Shown in pieces: positions 48,574-60,105 of a stretch of DNA of 64,000 bases; positions within the stretch are counted from its first letter, which is position 1, and the number at the start of each line of letters is the position of its first letter. The DNA is from Talpa occidentalis (Eukaryota; Chordata; Mammalia; Eulipotyphla; Talpidae): contig NW_023600993.1 in the NCBI RefSeq assembly GCF_014898055.3, positions 13,643,214 through 13,707,213 on the forward strand, in the 5' to 3' direction. The translations under genes and the position numbers were made by a program. A model generated the notes under the pieces. It was not told the origin of the DNA and did not search any database. It was given only the letters and a program-made list of their open reading frames with translations.

Positions 48574-48845
48574 GGCCTTCCTGGTGGCGCAAGGGGTTGG
48601 GCACCACAATTTGAAGCAAACTGCAGCCTCTTCAACAGGAGTTCCATCCCTAGCCTGCCAGGGAGCAACCCACATGGCGCAGCAGACCTCTCCTGTCTCT
48701 CCCGCTGCTCCCCTCAGCAATGTATTTCAGTCAATCTGCCTGTTCTGTTCCCCACTCTGTCTCTGGTGAATCCTCTCACCCCCCAAAAAAAATCTCTGGC
48801 CTGTACCCCAGCTCTTGCATGCATAAATAAATATATCTTAAAAAA
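48574..48845 (+). mobile_element. tRNA-derived SINE, older form (A), perfect TSD
   Basis: Form A copy with a perfect 16-bp TSD, AAACAGTTCATAGTTG (48558-48573 and 48846-48861). The A box TGGCGCAAGGG is exact. The B-box region reads GAGTTCCATCCC, with the invariant G changed. The part near the tail has an A-rich insertion (CCCCCAAAAAAAATCTCTGG). The intact TSD shows that form A also moved fairly late. Confidence 0.95.
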
Positions 48846-48894
48846 AAACAGTTCATAGTTGCTTAGTACATTCCATGGTTCTCCCTTTTGTATT

Positions 48895-49005
48895 TTAGAG
48901 TCAACTAGGTGTTCTTTATAAAACAATGATGCCCGGACTTCACTCCCAGAGATCCTGATTTAACCAGTCTGGAGTAGAATCAGTAATCAGTATGTTGCAA
49001 ACATT
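48895..49005. mobile_element. Possible MER5-like fragment
   Basis: CACTCCCAGAGATCCTGATT (48940) and CTGGAGTAGAATCAGTAATC resemble part of a MER5-type MITE. Short and uncertain. Confidence 0.4.
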
Positions 49006-49267
49006 TGGTCAGGACAAAGACTAATGCACCATTCCTAACATTTAGATTCTTAAAATACTGTCTAAATGAACAGAACATACTTTAGAAGAAATACTTTCTT
49101 TTGTACTTAGTATAAGCATGACTTAATTCCACTTCTAAGTTATTTAATAAGCCACAAGTGATGTCCATTAAGATTTTTGGTTTTTGTTGTTTAACTGCTG
49201 AGATCCTCGAATATCTAGCACAGAGCCTGGCTCATATAGGTCCTCAGCAATCACAGACTGAGTTTGT

Positions 49268-49735
49268 CTTTCTCAACTTTGAAGGTTAATTTTATGTGCC
49301 AACCTGTCCAGACATAGTATGCAGATATTTGGTCAAACATTAGATGTTTTGTGAAGGTGTTTTTTTAGATGGCATTAACACTTAAATCAACAGACTTTAA
49401 ATAACACAAATTATCTTCTTAAATATGGGTGGACCTCATGTAACTGGTGGAAGGCCTTAATAGGAGAGAAAATAAAAAAGATTTATCTCCCTCAAAGAAG
49501 AGTTTCTGCCACCAGATTGCCTTTGGACTTTAACCACAGCATGGGTGCCTGTCTGCAAGCCTGCCCTAAAGATTTTGGACTTGCCACCTACCCAACAGTG
49601 TAAGCCAATTTCTTTAAAAAAACAAAACAAAACAGAACAGCCTGCCCCAGCACACACAGCACACATACATACTCCCCTAAACACAATGTTTCTTTGAAGA
49701 ACTTTGACAAACACAAACTAATCCTAATGGGGGTT
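49268..49735 (+). mobile_element. Ancient LTR-like interspersed repeat, copy 2
   Basis: Same family as 16215-16660: GGTTAATTTTATGTGCCAAC start, GATATTTGGTCAAACATTAG, then GGGTGGACCTCATGTAACTG and GGACTTGCCACCTACC near its end. More diverged and partly A-rich at 49610-49640. Family name uncertain. Confidence 0.6.
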
Positions 49736-51085
49736 AGATTGTGAAACACAACCTATCACCCTCCCTAACCAAGGTTTACTTTCTGAGTGTCAATTTATAA
49801 GACAGCTGTTCAAAAATGAGCTGCCATCCCTGTTTACAGTCTATTTTACACTCTGCTGAGAGCAGAGTTACACAAATAAACCCTCTTCTTGACCTCCACA
49901 GACAAAAGAACAAGTGAACTAGCTTCAGAGTGTAATACAGGGGATACAGGGCCTTCAGGAGAAGGGGATGATTGCCTCCACTATAATGATAAATGCCAAG
50001 TGCCACATTTCAACACGCCCTTCTCCTGAACCCCTGGACTTTATGCAGCTAGAAGTTCCTTATTAATTCAGGTGCCATTAGATGTAATTAGAGAAATCTA
50101 CCATTTTTAAAAAATAATTTTAGGGAAAATAAGCCAGAATTAGTTACCTGAATAATGATAACAAATAAAAACTGCTTAAACTATCTTTTTAAATTATGAC
50201 AGGGAAATCTCAGATCTGGCCAAAACCTTCCATCCAAAATTTCCCCTTAAAACTGGAGCTCTTTTAGAATTTGGTTAATATGAAAGTTAGGTCTCAGGGT
50301 TGAGAAGGATAATGCTATGAAAAAGTGTATTACAGAATTTAGAAGACAAAAGGAAGAAAACATAATGCCAAAAGAATAAAATAATTTAGTCACTATACCT
50401 TTTTAAGGATTTTGCAGTTAAAAAAAAAAGAACAGGTGTTAGTCATCAAAAAACTATTGCTCATTTGATTCTGCCAATCCAGGCAAAGAAAAAAAGACAA
50501 GCTATTTTAAAGCAAAATTCTATGTTCTTTTGTCAAATAGTAAAACAAAACAAAACAAAAAAAAAACACACCTGAAATAAAATATTTTCATGGAGAACTC
50601 TCTGGTAGTTTCTTAATTTCTATACCTAAAATAGTACAATCAATTAGATACTAAGCCCCTACTATGTGAGATTCTATTAAGGAAATCAAACACTCCCACT
50701 AGCTACATGGTATTCTGCCAGGAACTACAAAAATTCAAAAACAATCCCTGCCTTAAAGATCAATGATGTAATTCTACACCCACATTTTACATCTATTTAC
50801 TTGACAATTACTAAAAGTATGTAAGTGAATTTATCATCTTTAATAATACTTTATGCTGACATGTCAGGGATGTTTTTTAAAAAGGTTTACCACTGAGGTT
50901 TTTGAGTGGGTTCTTATTTTTGAGGACACCAGGAGGCCTATCAGTTAGCCAGTTACCTTTTTAGAGAACAAATCAGTATCACTGGTCTAAGAGAATCCAT
51001 GGCACACTAAAACATTATTCACAAAAATTACACAAACTATATTCTGTAAATCATCAACATTCTTCGATGTTGGCTATTAATTTCA
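49736..51085. other. Unassigned AT-rich noncoding DNA
   Basis: About 1.35 kb with no gene or nameable repeat; a short CAAAA repeat lies near 50543-50560. Confidence 0.55.
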
Positions 51086-51089
51086 AGAA

Positions 51090-51300
51090 GGCAATATGAA
51101 ATCGTGGTTAAGAACGAATCCTGGAGTCAAAAAGTTGGACTTAAATCCTGGCTTCAAGGCTTTAGGAAAAAACACTTAATCTCTGAGCTTCAACTACTTC
51201 ATCAATAAAATGGGGTCCTTTATGGGGACCATAAAGTAGTTGTGAAGATCACGTGAGATAATCTCTATGAAGTTTTAAGAGCACTGTTTAGTAAATGCTC
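51090..51300 (+). mobile_element. MIR, plus strand
   Basis: Forward MIR: CGTGGTTAAGAACGAATCCT (tRNA-like head), TCAAAAAGTTGGACTTAAATCC in part, CTTAATCTCTGAGCTTCAAC and GTGAAGATCACGTGAGATAA, ending TTTAGTAAATGCTC. One of the better preserved MIRs here. Confidence 0.85.
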
Positions 51301-52124
51301 CTCCAATCTTGTTTGCTCCCTCTTTCCCAGGTCTCCTGCCCTTCTCTCACCGACCCACCCAGCCTCTCCTTCCCCGTCTCCACCTACAGCTTCACATTCC
51401 TCTAACTCCTCCTCCTCCTGATCCTTCTGTATTCTTTTCGTCCCCATGTAATATGGCCACCTTTGCAACATTTCTTGGCATCTGCTTCCCAGAGCGTTTT
51501 TTCCCTTACACAGTTTGCTGGAATATTTTATTTGTGGCTGGCTCTGACTTTATGTTAATTGTGCTTTTTGTTTCCTGCAAAAATGCAGCGCCTTACTATT
51601 GCTGTATTTAGAATTGTAAATTTCAAAATCTATAAATAAAAAGTTAAAATAAATAATTTTACAGGAAGCTAGTCCTGATTATAAATGCAGACTAATGACT
51701 TTTTTTACCCTGCACAAAAAAGAATAAAAAGAAATGATTTGAAATAGCCAAAAATCTGTTGCTTGCAAATAGTATGATATAGTATTGCTTTTTTTATCCA
51801 TTTCAAATTCAGGTATTATTAATTATTGAAGAAGACCTGAATGAATGAGTCTGTTCTGATTCTGGGTTGATGACAGGAAAATCCTATAAAACAATACCAA
51901 ATTTGCTTAAGCACATTTTAACATTTAAATGCTTTTTATATTTCTATTTTTCCAATACAATTCATAAAATCCTGTTACAAACATTTCCTTACCAGAAAAT
52001 AGGAGCCACTGACAGTGACACTACAGTCCAGGCCCAGTGATCAGAACACCTCCAGGAGGCATTGCTCATAGGGGATTGCAGTGGGGCTGGTGTCCTGTCA
52101 GGTGTTCAGCGCTAGAATATCCAG
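51301..52124. other. Unassigned noncoding DNA with pyrimidine-rich part
   Basis: At about 51301-51450 the plus strand is strongly C/T-rich, which gives open frames on both strands. It has no splice or start context and I read it as simple low-complexity sequence. Moderate-GC sequence at 51990-52120 is unassigned. Confidence 0.5.
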
Positions 52125-52320
52125 GATCCTATTTAGTTGATGTAACCCTCACAAACCACGTAAGATAGTTACTGTTAACTTCAATAGCTTATAAATAAGA
52201 AAAAAGATTGAGAAAGAAAACTTGCTGAAGATGAAAGAGATAAATAAATTGACTTGTTCGGGATTCAGCAGACCCAGGACACAAACCTCTTTCAACTTTG
52301 CAATCTGCCCTAAATTTTAT
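52125..52320 (-). mobile_element. MIR, minus strand
   Basis: Antisense MIR: GTAACCCTCACAAACCACGT (52142), then CTTATAAATAAGAAAAAAGA, and CAGCAGACCCAGGACACAAA on the tRNA-like side. A SINE is inserted at its right end. Confidence 0.7.
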
Positions 52321-52607
52321 TTTTTTTATTTTTTACTTTTTTAAAGATTTATTTATTTCTTTTATATAAGAACTGGGGTATAGGTCAGATGCGGGGAAGG
52401 GTGAGAGGATTCGCCAGAGACAGAGCAGAGAACAGAACAGGTAGACTGACGAAATACACTGCTGAGGGGAGCAGCAGGCAAGACAGGAGAGGTCTGCCGC
52501 GCCATGTGGGACCCTGGCCAGCCAGCCAGGATCAAACCAGCGCTGCAGAGGCTGCAGACAGCTTCACAGCATGGCACTCAACTGCCTGTGCCACCAGGGG
52601 AGGCCCC
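52321..52607 (-). mobile_element. tRNA-derived SINE, A/B mosaic, minus strand
   Basis: Reverse-complement copy. The head on its own strand is form B-like (GTTGAGTGCCATGCTGTGAA), whereas the tail-proximal part is A-like (TATACCCCAGTTCTTATA). TSD GCCCTAAATTTTAT at 52307-52320 and an imperfect match at 52608-52621. The B-box region is changed (TGGTTTGATCC). Confidence 0.93.
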
Positions 52608-52624
52608 GCCCTAAGTTTTAAATC

Positions 52625-54248
52625 AAAGTGTTTGTTTTTATCTTGTGACATTAAAACCATGTTTTAATCTACTCTATATTTCTCTGAGCAAATAAAAATT
52701 ATAAATACATTCTTCTACCCAATATTAATGGTTTCCGTATACACAATAAAAGCAGGGAAAAATTGAATGAGACTTTTAAGTCATTTTAGTGTCCTATTGA
52801 CATTCGATAGTACTTCAAAAAATTTATGTTACCCAGTCAACTGCACTTGGTTACTTGTCCCAAGAGTTTAAAGTAGCACACAAATCTGTTTTTCTGAGAA
52901 CAAACACTACCTCTCATAAATGACGAAAAGAAGCACAGATATGATAAACATGTGCCATGAATGTATAAGAGGAATCATTTATTAAACCAGTAAGAAAATG
53001 ACATTTCAGAAATATTTTTGTGTTAAAGAGGGTGAACGAGTTTGTAAAATAAAAAAATTTTAACTATGAAATTGTAATTTTTAACAAAGCAAAAGCAATT
53101 AATTCAGTATATATTCTTGGGTATCCAAATAGTATATTTTACGCTGGCTAATGATACAGATGAGCTGTGTCTATAATTCCAGTTATGATGTAATAATAAT
53201 AAGCATACTTTGGAAACATTTTATGACTAGAATAAGAGTTATACATTTGCTAAAAATTATAGGCCAGAAACAGGAGATTTCTCCAGTCATTTTCTCTACT
53301 CTCCTAACTTCTTCTCAGGCAAATCACAATTGTCATATCTTTACAGAACTTTCTAGATGTGAACCAGTGTTCACTTTATGATTTGGAGAATACACAATGC
53401 CACGAAACACAAGGAAATAAATCCAGGTATGGAAACATCACAGCTTCATTAAATTGCCAAATATGAAATTTGAGATGCCCTTAATAACAAGTGTAGTTAA
53501 CTCTCCAGGAAACTTCCACTTTGATGGCTTGGCTTTACATGCTCAAGCCTAAAGTTGTCTTCTTTATAGACATCAAAATTTTACATTTAACATAGAAATC
53601 CACCTTCTACACTACTCAGTATTCACTTCATTCAACATTCATTTGTCATCAGGCACTACTCTACATAGAAAAAAAAATAAAGCATGTTACTGATCTCAAT
53701 AAGTTCAGTTTGGTAGCGATATTGGTGATCAGTAGGCATAAACCTCTCTGTAAATAAAACTAATGGTTTTCCATATACAGTCAGTGACATTACACATTTT
53801 TGTTTAGAAGGGCTATTATGTGGAGCTAGTCTCAAATGCATGACAGGTGACTGGTTATGTGTTGAACAAAAATTCCTTCCATAGCCAAAAAGTTCCTTCC
53901 ATAGCCACTTCCTCTCAGAAATTTCTTCTTTACAAGTTGAAATCCATCAAAAGTACAGTTTGTTTGAAAAAGAACAAACTTTTGGAACACTGTATAAATT
54001 TATATTTTACATCTGGGAAACACACTCACTTATTTTGGATAACATCATAATGGAATCTCCAGATAACCTGCTATTCACTTTTGATTTGGATGTCATCTAT
54101 CTCTAATCTTTAAATTCTCCCATATACAAGTCACAGACTACAGCAGAGGTCTATTAACACTGTTTTACAATTTAAACAGGTTGGCTGTCTCTACACTTGT
54201 TATCAAAGATAAGGGAAAACGGAAATGATAAATGGTGGTCAGCAAAAC
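52625..54248. other. Unassigned AT-rich noncoding DNA
   Basis: About 1.6 kb with no gene or nameable repeat. A 20-bp-period duplication lies at 53873-53907. Confidence 0.55.
53873..53907 (+). repeat. Short tandem duplication
   Basis: TTCCTTCCATAGCCA occurs at 53873-53887 and again at 53893-53907, 20 bp apart. Confidence 0.85.
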
Positions 54249-54249
54249 A

Positions 54250-54433
54250 GTACTGAGCAAGACATGACTTTCAAGGATAATTGCTTCTTTTTTGTTATTA
54301 ATTTTTTTTATTTATAAAAATGAGATCACAGTGCATTCTTCTTTTAGTAAGCAGCTTCCCCCCATAACAATATATTACAACCATCTTTCCATATTATTTA
54401 CTAAATTTCAACAACTGATTTTATTATTTTTTA
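54250..54433 (-). mobile_element. Possible antisense L1 fragment
   Basis: AACAATATATTACAACCATC and the surrounding T-rich run resemble the reverse strand of an L1 3' region. A SINE is inserted at 54449. Uncertain. Confidence 0.35.
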
Positions 54434-54448
54434 CATCATTCATTTTTA

Positions 54449-54475
54449 TTTTTTTTTTAAGATTTATTTATTTGT

Positions 54476-54510
<35 letters not shown>

Positions 54511-54654
54511 TACAAGCACTGGGTACAGTCAGAAGCGGGGGAGGGTGAGAGAATTCACTAGAGCCAGAGCAGGGAGCAGAGCAGGCAGAAGGACCGAGGT
54601 ACACTGCTGAGGGAAGCATGGGACCCTCCTCCGCTGCGCCACCAGGGAGGCCGT
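54449..54654 (-). mobile_element. Internally deleted SINE (form B), minus strand
   Basis: Perfect 15-bp TSD CATCATTCATTTTTA (54434-54448 and 54655-54669). Both ends are present: a (TTTA)n tail at 54460-54512 and a head ending GCGCCACCAGGGAGGCC (54637-54653). The middle is missing in two places: after GGGAAGC (the CTCTCCTGC part) and after CCCTCCTCC (the whole B box and the following tRNA-like segment). The result is about 205 bp instead of about 280. Without a B box it cannot be transcribed from its own promoter. Confidence 0.93.
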
Positions 54655-54869
54655 CATCATTCATTTTTAAACAATATTTGCTTCCCCCCACCCCCTCAGG
54701 TGTAGTCCCCATAGAATTTCCTTCCCCAGGGCACCCGTGCATCATCACCTCAGTCCCCTGTGCTCCTCCCTCCCTCTGGATAATTGTTTCTAAAATAAAA
54801 GACACTTGCTTCATTACAATAGTGGAGCACCTAGCCAACCTCAGAGGATAAATGTGTGTGATCACTATA

Positions 54870-55620
54870 TAATATTCTCACAAGAATGAACTTTTAAAAG
54901 TTTTACTTTGAAATAATTCCCACATACCCTTTGTTTAGTTTGCCCTGTTACCATATGTAACCCTACAGCAATTCTCTAAATCATAAAATTAACAGTGGTC
55001 CAACACTATTAACTAAATTACAGACCTTTCATACAAATCTTTCTAGCTGTCCATGAGTACTGTTTCTTCTACTATTTGCTATTTTTCTTATGTTTTCTAT
55101 TCCAGGAGCCTATGCAGGATCCCGCACTATCTATGGATACTGCTTCCTTGATTTTCTCGGATCTGGGGCAACTCCTGGTCTTTCATAACTCTGAGAGTTA
55201 GAAAGATAGTGTTACTTTGTAGAATGCCTTCTCCTTATTAGATTGATGTTATACATTTTTGGCAACACTAACACATAAGTGATGTTGCCCCTTGCATGGA
55301 TCACATGTCAGATATTAATGGGTATTCTTATTGGTGATACTAATCTAGATTTCTTGGTGTTTTCTTGGTTTTCTCTTCTGTCAAGTTATTATTTTTCCCT
55401 TTGTAATTATTAAGCATCTTGGAAAGATACTTTTAGATTATGCAAATATTCTAGGTCTCTCAAACTTCCAACCTATTTTGGCATCTATTAATGGATCTTG
55501 TCTACAACTATGAGTACTATGCTAGCCGCCTGATACTAATTTGCTGTTTCCTTCATTTCCTTTACAGTTGTACACTGTAATTCAGAAGCCTACTTTTAAA
55601 ACTATGTCAAATACCTAAGA
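54870..55620 (-). mobile_element. Antisense L1 3'-region relic
   Basis: A long match to the reverse strand of an old L1 3' region: AATTCCCACATACCCTTTGT (54917), TTAACAGTGGTCCAACACTA (54989), CAGGAGCCTATGCAGGATCC (55105), ATACATTTTTGGCAACACTA (55251) and TTTTTCCCTTTGTAATTATT (55391) in order. No coding. Confidence 0.75.
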
Positions 55621-58055
55621 CCCAATAAATTACCAAAAGGTCAAATCCAAAGTATAAAAATATAAAAAATAATTGTACTGGACAACAGTGTTGGGCTATA
55701 ATGACCTTAACTCCACAAATCAGATGTCTGGCAGTTCCTTTTTGAAGGATCTGTTTCAGTAAGTTGTTAATGACATCTGTCAGCAGCTGTAGTGTTTTTG
55801 TTTTATATAATTGTAGCCTCATTTTTTATTGCAAGTAATGCATCACGATGCATATTTAAGGTTTTCCAAATAAAGCGTCGCACAATCTATTTTAAAGGAG
55901 CTAATACCACAGCACATTTGAGGCTAAGGGGTAAGCATTCCTTGGGAACCAAAACAACGAGGACAGCAAATATTCTGCCCCTGCATATCTAATCTCATTC
56001 CTCAACCTAAAACCTCCACACATGGTCAAAAAATCATACTGATAAGGAGAGATCTCTTGGAATGATAAATTCTAAAGTGCTGCCTTTTCAAGACTATTAT
56101 TCCTATGACAGGACGAGGATCTGCAAACAAGAAATATAACCTTATTCACAAACTCTGACAAAAGGAAAACCCATCAATCTAATGCGAAAAGACTCCTAGC
56201 TTACTTCTAAATGTTTCAAGAAAATGCCTTATTTATCAAAACTTTATTCTTGTTTGTTCATTAACTACTTCAGTCTTACATTGAGGTGAAAGTGTCAACC
56301 AATTATTGTGTAAGAGAAGTTCTTCTTTTTAATATTTAAAGCTACCCAGAACACACAGAATTATTTTAATAAGCACCATGAATATACTACCACTTCTTCC
56401 CAAGTATATTTCAACACTGACAAGCATACCTTCTCAATCTCTCTTCAGATGTTTTAAAAGCTAAGTAAATTAGCAACTAGCACAGTACCTGCACCTAACA
56501 AGTAATCCGTTAAAGTATTTGTGGTGAATTAAGCTAATGAAAACAATACATATACAATGTATTATTGACAGAGCTGTAATTTCTTCTGGACTACTTCCAC
56601 TACAGGCTAAAAGTTCATGCCTTATTGCGGCACATTTGCAAATCTACACATTTTAGTTATTTCTTTAAGAAAGACATTAAAATGACTTGGAATATAATCT
56701 ACATGACATTGAAATATATTCTTGAAGCTTATCACCCCAAAAATACAATGTACTTATAAAAGATATCAAGTGATTTATTTTCAAATGGATATGTGGGTGG
56801 TAAAATAGAAGAGGAAACAGGAACTCCCACTCTCATTTCTGATCTTACAAATTACTGTCACAATGAGTCCTCAAATCTATGCAGCATTATGGCTGTAGAA
56901 TTTACGATGACTTCATTTTTGGTTGCAAATCTTAATTTATTTAAAAAGGACACACAAAATAACTCTTAGTTTGAACCATGGCCAAGAGAAAGATTTTATA
57001 TAAGAATCTTTGCTATTACATGGTGCTCTGGGTAAGTTGTAGTGGTCATTTTCTAACAGTTGTAAAGAGAGTCTACAATGTACTTAATTTATAGTTCCAT
57101 ATTCTTTGAAAATAAAAATTACTTTAATATAGAATATTGCTAGCTTGTGCTTTAAAACATTACTTCTTATTACTAGAAATGTACTTTAGAGTGGAGTGGA
57201 AAGAAGGAAATTGGTGTGCACTGGTGAATCTATGCTTAGGAAAGAAAACCAAAGTAAACAGTTTCCTATTTTCTCAGATCCCAAATGACCAAGGGATAAT
57301 TCTAACCAGCAGGGGGAGATAAGGAGGAAAGTAGTAAGACAAAGAACAGGCTACAGGCAAGAAAAGCAGTTATAATTATAGCTGGGAACACAGAATTTGT
57401 TAAAGGAAGTCTACTGTATAATTATATTTGAAAATTTAGCAAGATGCCCAGAGGCTGACTCGCAGCTGTCAGGAACTGGTAACTCTACTTCTGTTTATGC
57501 AGCGACCACTTCGGCTACTAAATCCACTATCCAGACATTACTAGAACTGACATTTAGAGTAATGGGAAAGATCATCTCAATGAAAGATTTTTTTTTTCTC
57601 TATATTGGATGAAGGTGTCCATTTCAGTAAAGTACTAACCATTTCTCTTTAACTTCCTTTGTAGACTTAGCTCTCATCTCTCCACTTCTCTCTCTCTCTC
57701 AGTGAACCCAAGCATTATCATAGCAAAGCTATTATGTAGTTGGAAATCTCTTCCCTGAATTCTGACTAGGTATGAACCTAGTCATGAATTTGACTATTAC
57801 AGACAAATTCAGATTCAGCAGACTTACAACAAAATTCATTATCTGTCTATTCTTACCTTGTCTGAAAATTTTCTTTCCATTTTTCCTACTTTCCTATGTC
57901 CTCCAATGGTACAAAGCATTCTCTTAAGTATGAAACTAAAGATTTACCTTTACTCTTTTTTGCTCCTGACCACCTATCCTATATTTTGCAACACATCAAA
58001 CCTTATTAATTTATCAGTAAAATTCTATCATTCATCAATGAAAGATCTTAAGTTC
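55621..58055. other. Unassigned noncoding DNA
   Basis: About 2.4 kb with no named repeat. Two open frames read as somewhat protein-like: a minus-strand frame at 55607-55822 and a plus-strand frame at 57397-57612. Neither has recognisable domains, splice sites or support, so I do not call genes. CpGs at 55847-55885 are unusual for the region. Confidence 0.45.
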
Positions 58056-58059
58056 TAAT

Positions 58060-58465
58060 CCCAAATACCAGAATGTGACTGTACTTGGAAATAGGGTCTT
58101 TACAGAGGTTAATCAAGTTAAAATGAAGGCCATTAGAATGAGCCCTAATCCAATACGACTGTTAGCTTTATAAAAAGTGGAAATTTGGACAAGGAAACAG
58201 ATACAGAAGTGAGACTATAGAAAACAAATAGAAGATGTCCATCTGGCAGAAGTGATGTCTCCATTAGTTAAGGAATGCCAGGGATCGCTGTCAACCACCA
58301 GGAGCTAGAAAGGCAAGAAATAATTCTCCCACAGAACCATCAGAGAGAGACATGACCCTCACCACACCTTGATTTAGACCTCCAGAAACAATGTATTTCT
58401 GTTGCTTTAAACCACTCAGTATATGGTATTTTGTTAAGACAACACTAAGAAACAAAAACAACACC
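58060..58465 (+). mobile_element. MaLR-type LTR
   Basis: Forward LTR: CTTGGAAATAGGGTCTTTAC, CCTAATCCAATACGACTG, GGAATGCCAGGGATCGCTGT, CACCTTGATTTAGACCTCCA and CTGTTGCTTTAAACCACTCA. This is the usual order for MLT1/MaLR-like LTRs. Old and noncoding; no internal sequence attached. Confidence 0.75.
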
Positions 58466-58489
58466 TCAAACACAATTTAGATTCAATTA

Positions 58490-58975
58490 TCTGTAACCTT
58501 GTGCCTCTAAACCTGCTCTTGATCTCTGAACAGTATCCTACCTGCTTATGTGGCATGGCGGATTCCAATGCATCATTCTTGCTTTATAACCATTCATTTC
58601 TGAGGTCTGCTTCCTAAATATTGTCTATTTCTTTAATTTTCCCCTTTGTTCATCATTATGTCACTAGTCTAGATCAGGTCATCACCATCCCTGGACTATG
58701 TCCACCAAACAGTCACCATGCCTACAGTCTTGTTTCTCTCTAACAGTCAAGTTCATCTGATCACATTTTAGACTATCCGAGTAGACAGGGAATCTATGAT
58801 ATCTCAAGACAAAGATGAATTCAGTCTGACAAAACTACATGTTACAGCCTCTGAGACTAAAAAGGAAGACATCATCACTTTCCCTGCCCACTGCAAGAGC
58901 AAAGGGAATACTTTCAGTTCCTCAAACACATCAAGACTTTTCTCATGTGCCTAAAACTCTCTTCCCCTATTTAAT
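58490..58975 (+). mobile_element. L2 fragment, plus strand
   Basis: CTGGACTATGTCCACCAAAC (58692), CAGTCTTGTTTCTCTCTAAC (58727) and AAACTCTCTTCCCCTATTTA (58952) follow forward L2. It converges with an antisense L2 that starts at about 58980. Confidence 0.6.
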
Positions 58976-58979
58976 CATT

Positions 58980-59560
58980 CATTCATTCAACCAATAAGCC
59001 CAATGAGTGCCTACCTATGCCAAGCATAGTTCAAAGAGGTAGACATTCCAAAACAAGTTTCCTGCCCTCATAAAATTTATATTCTAAATTTGCATTCCAA
59101 AGATCACAAACAAAAGTAAGCATACACTGCCATATATGGTATAAAGTTATTCAAACCAAAACTAAAACAATGTAAAGAGAATAAGGGAGGCTGGGAGTAC
59201 AGAAAGAAGCACAATTATGATTTTATATAAGGTGTTCAGTGACTCTCTAACAAAGTTACATTTAACAAAAGATCTGGAAAAAATATCTAGTGGATATCTA
59301 AGGAAAAGACTTCCTAGACAAAGGGAGGAGTGAGTGCAAAGATCCTGTGTTGGGGTAACTCAGTGTCTGAAGAACATCAGATCACTGTGACTACAGCAGG
59401 GAAGGGAAGAGAAAAGGTACAAATGAGATTTTAGAGAGGTCAAATGATGTATGGCCTTAAAGCTCATTGTAAGATTTTAGAAATTAGTAAGTAAAAAGGG
59501 AACACCAGTGGAAATTATGAGTAGCCTGATCTGATATTCATTATGCATTATTTTGGTGTT
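58980..59560 (-). mobile_element. Antisense L2
   Basis: Reversed L2 from its 3' end: TCATTCATTCAACCAATAAG (58978), CCTGCCCTCATAAAATTTAT (59061), GAGTGAGTGCAAAGATCCTG (59328) and GTATGGCCTTAAAGCTCATT (59449) in order. Frames are broken. Confidence 0.8.
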
Positions 59561-59819
59561 ACGCAGAGAACAAACTTACTGGGGATGAAGGCTAGTACAA
59601 AAAGAAATCAAAGAAGAGGCTTGTGCAAAGTCCAGATCAATTCAATCACTTGCTACCAATGAAAAGCTAGGTAGTATTGTTATTACTGGAATGTTGCATG
59701 TAATTTTCCCTATAAATAAAAAACAAGATTTTTTAATCTTTCTTTAAAAAATTAGTTGGATGACTTTCCTATTCAATTCTTCTTCTTAAAAATGAGTTCT
59801 CAGAGTCATCTAAGTCAAA

Positions 59820-60105
59820 AGAATTATTTCCTTATTTATTAAGGTCTAATTAACACATTATATTACTTTCAGATGTACAGTATAATTATTCTATATTTGT
59901 ATATATTGTAAAATAATCACCACATAGTTACATTTTTTATTGTGATGAGAAATTTTAAGATCTACTCTCTTAGGAAGTTTCAAATATACAACACCATATT
60001 ATTAACTATAGTCACCATTCTGTACCAAAAGAGTTCTTAAATACCATTGAAATCTCTGTACAGCTCTAAAATTCATAAACATTTTTATTTAAAAATTGAA
60101 CACTG
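59820..60105 (-). mobile_element. Antisense L1 3'-region relic
   Basis: TTACTTTCAGATGTACAGTA (59864), GTGATGAGAAATTTTAAGAT (59942) and ATTATTAACTATAGTCACCA (59998) are reversed L1 3' region. A SINE is inserted at 60106. Confidence 0.8.

Noticed and set aside
51309..51611. Opposite-strand open frames at 51265-51611
   Set aside because: Low-complexity pyrimidine-rich DNA lacks stops on one strand and gives Glu/Gly-rich or Pro/Ser-rich translations without being coding.
55607..55822. Protein-like minus-strand frame (71 codons)
   Set aside because: Hydrophobic-rich and in AT-rich DNA; partly overlaps an L1-related segment; no recognised domain.
57397..57612. Protein-like plus-strand frame (71 codons)
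   Set aside because: Some CpG and a Thr/Ser-rich stretch, but no recognised domain, no clear splice signals and no start context.
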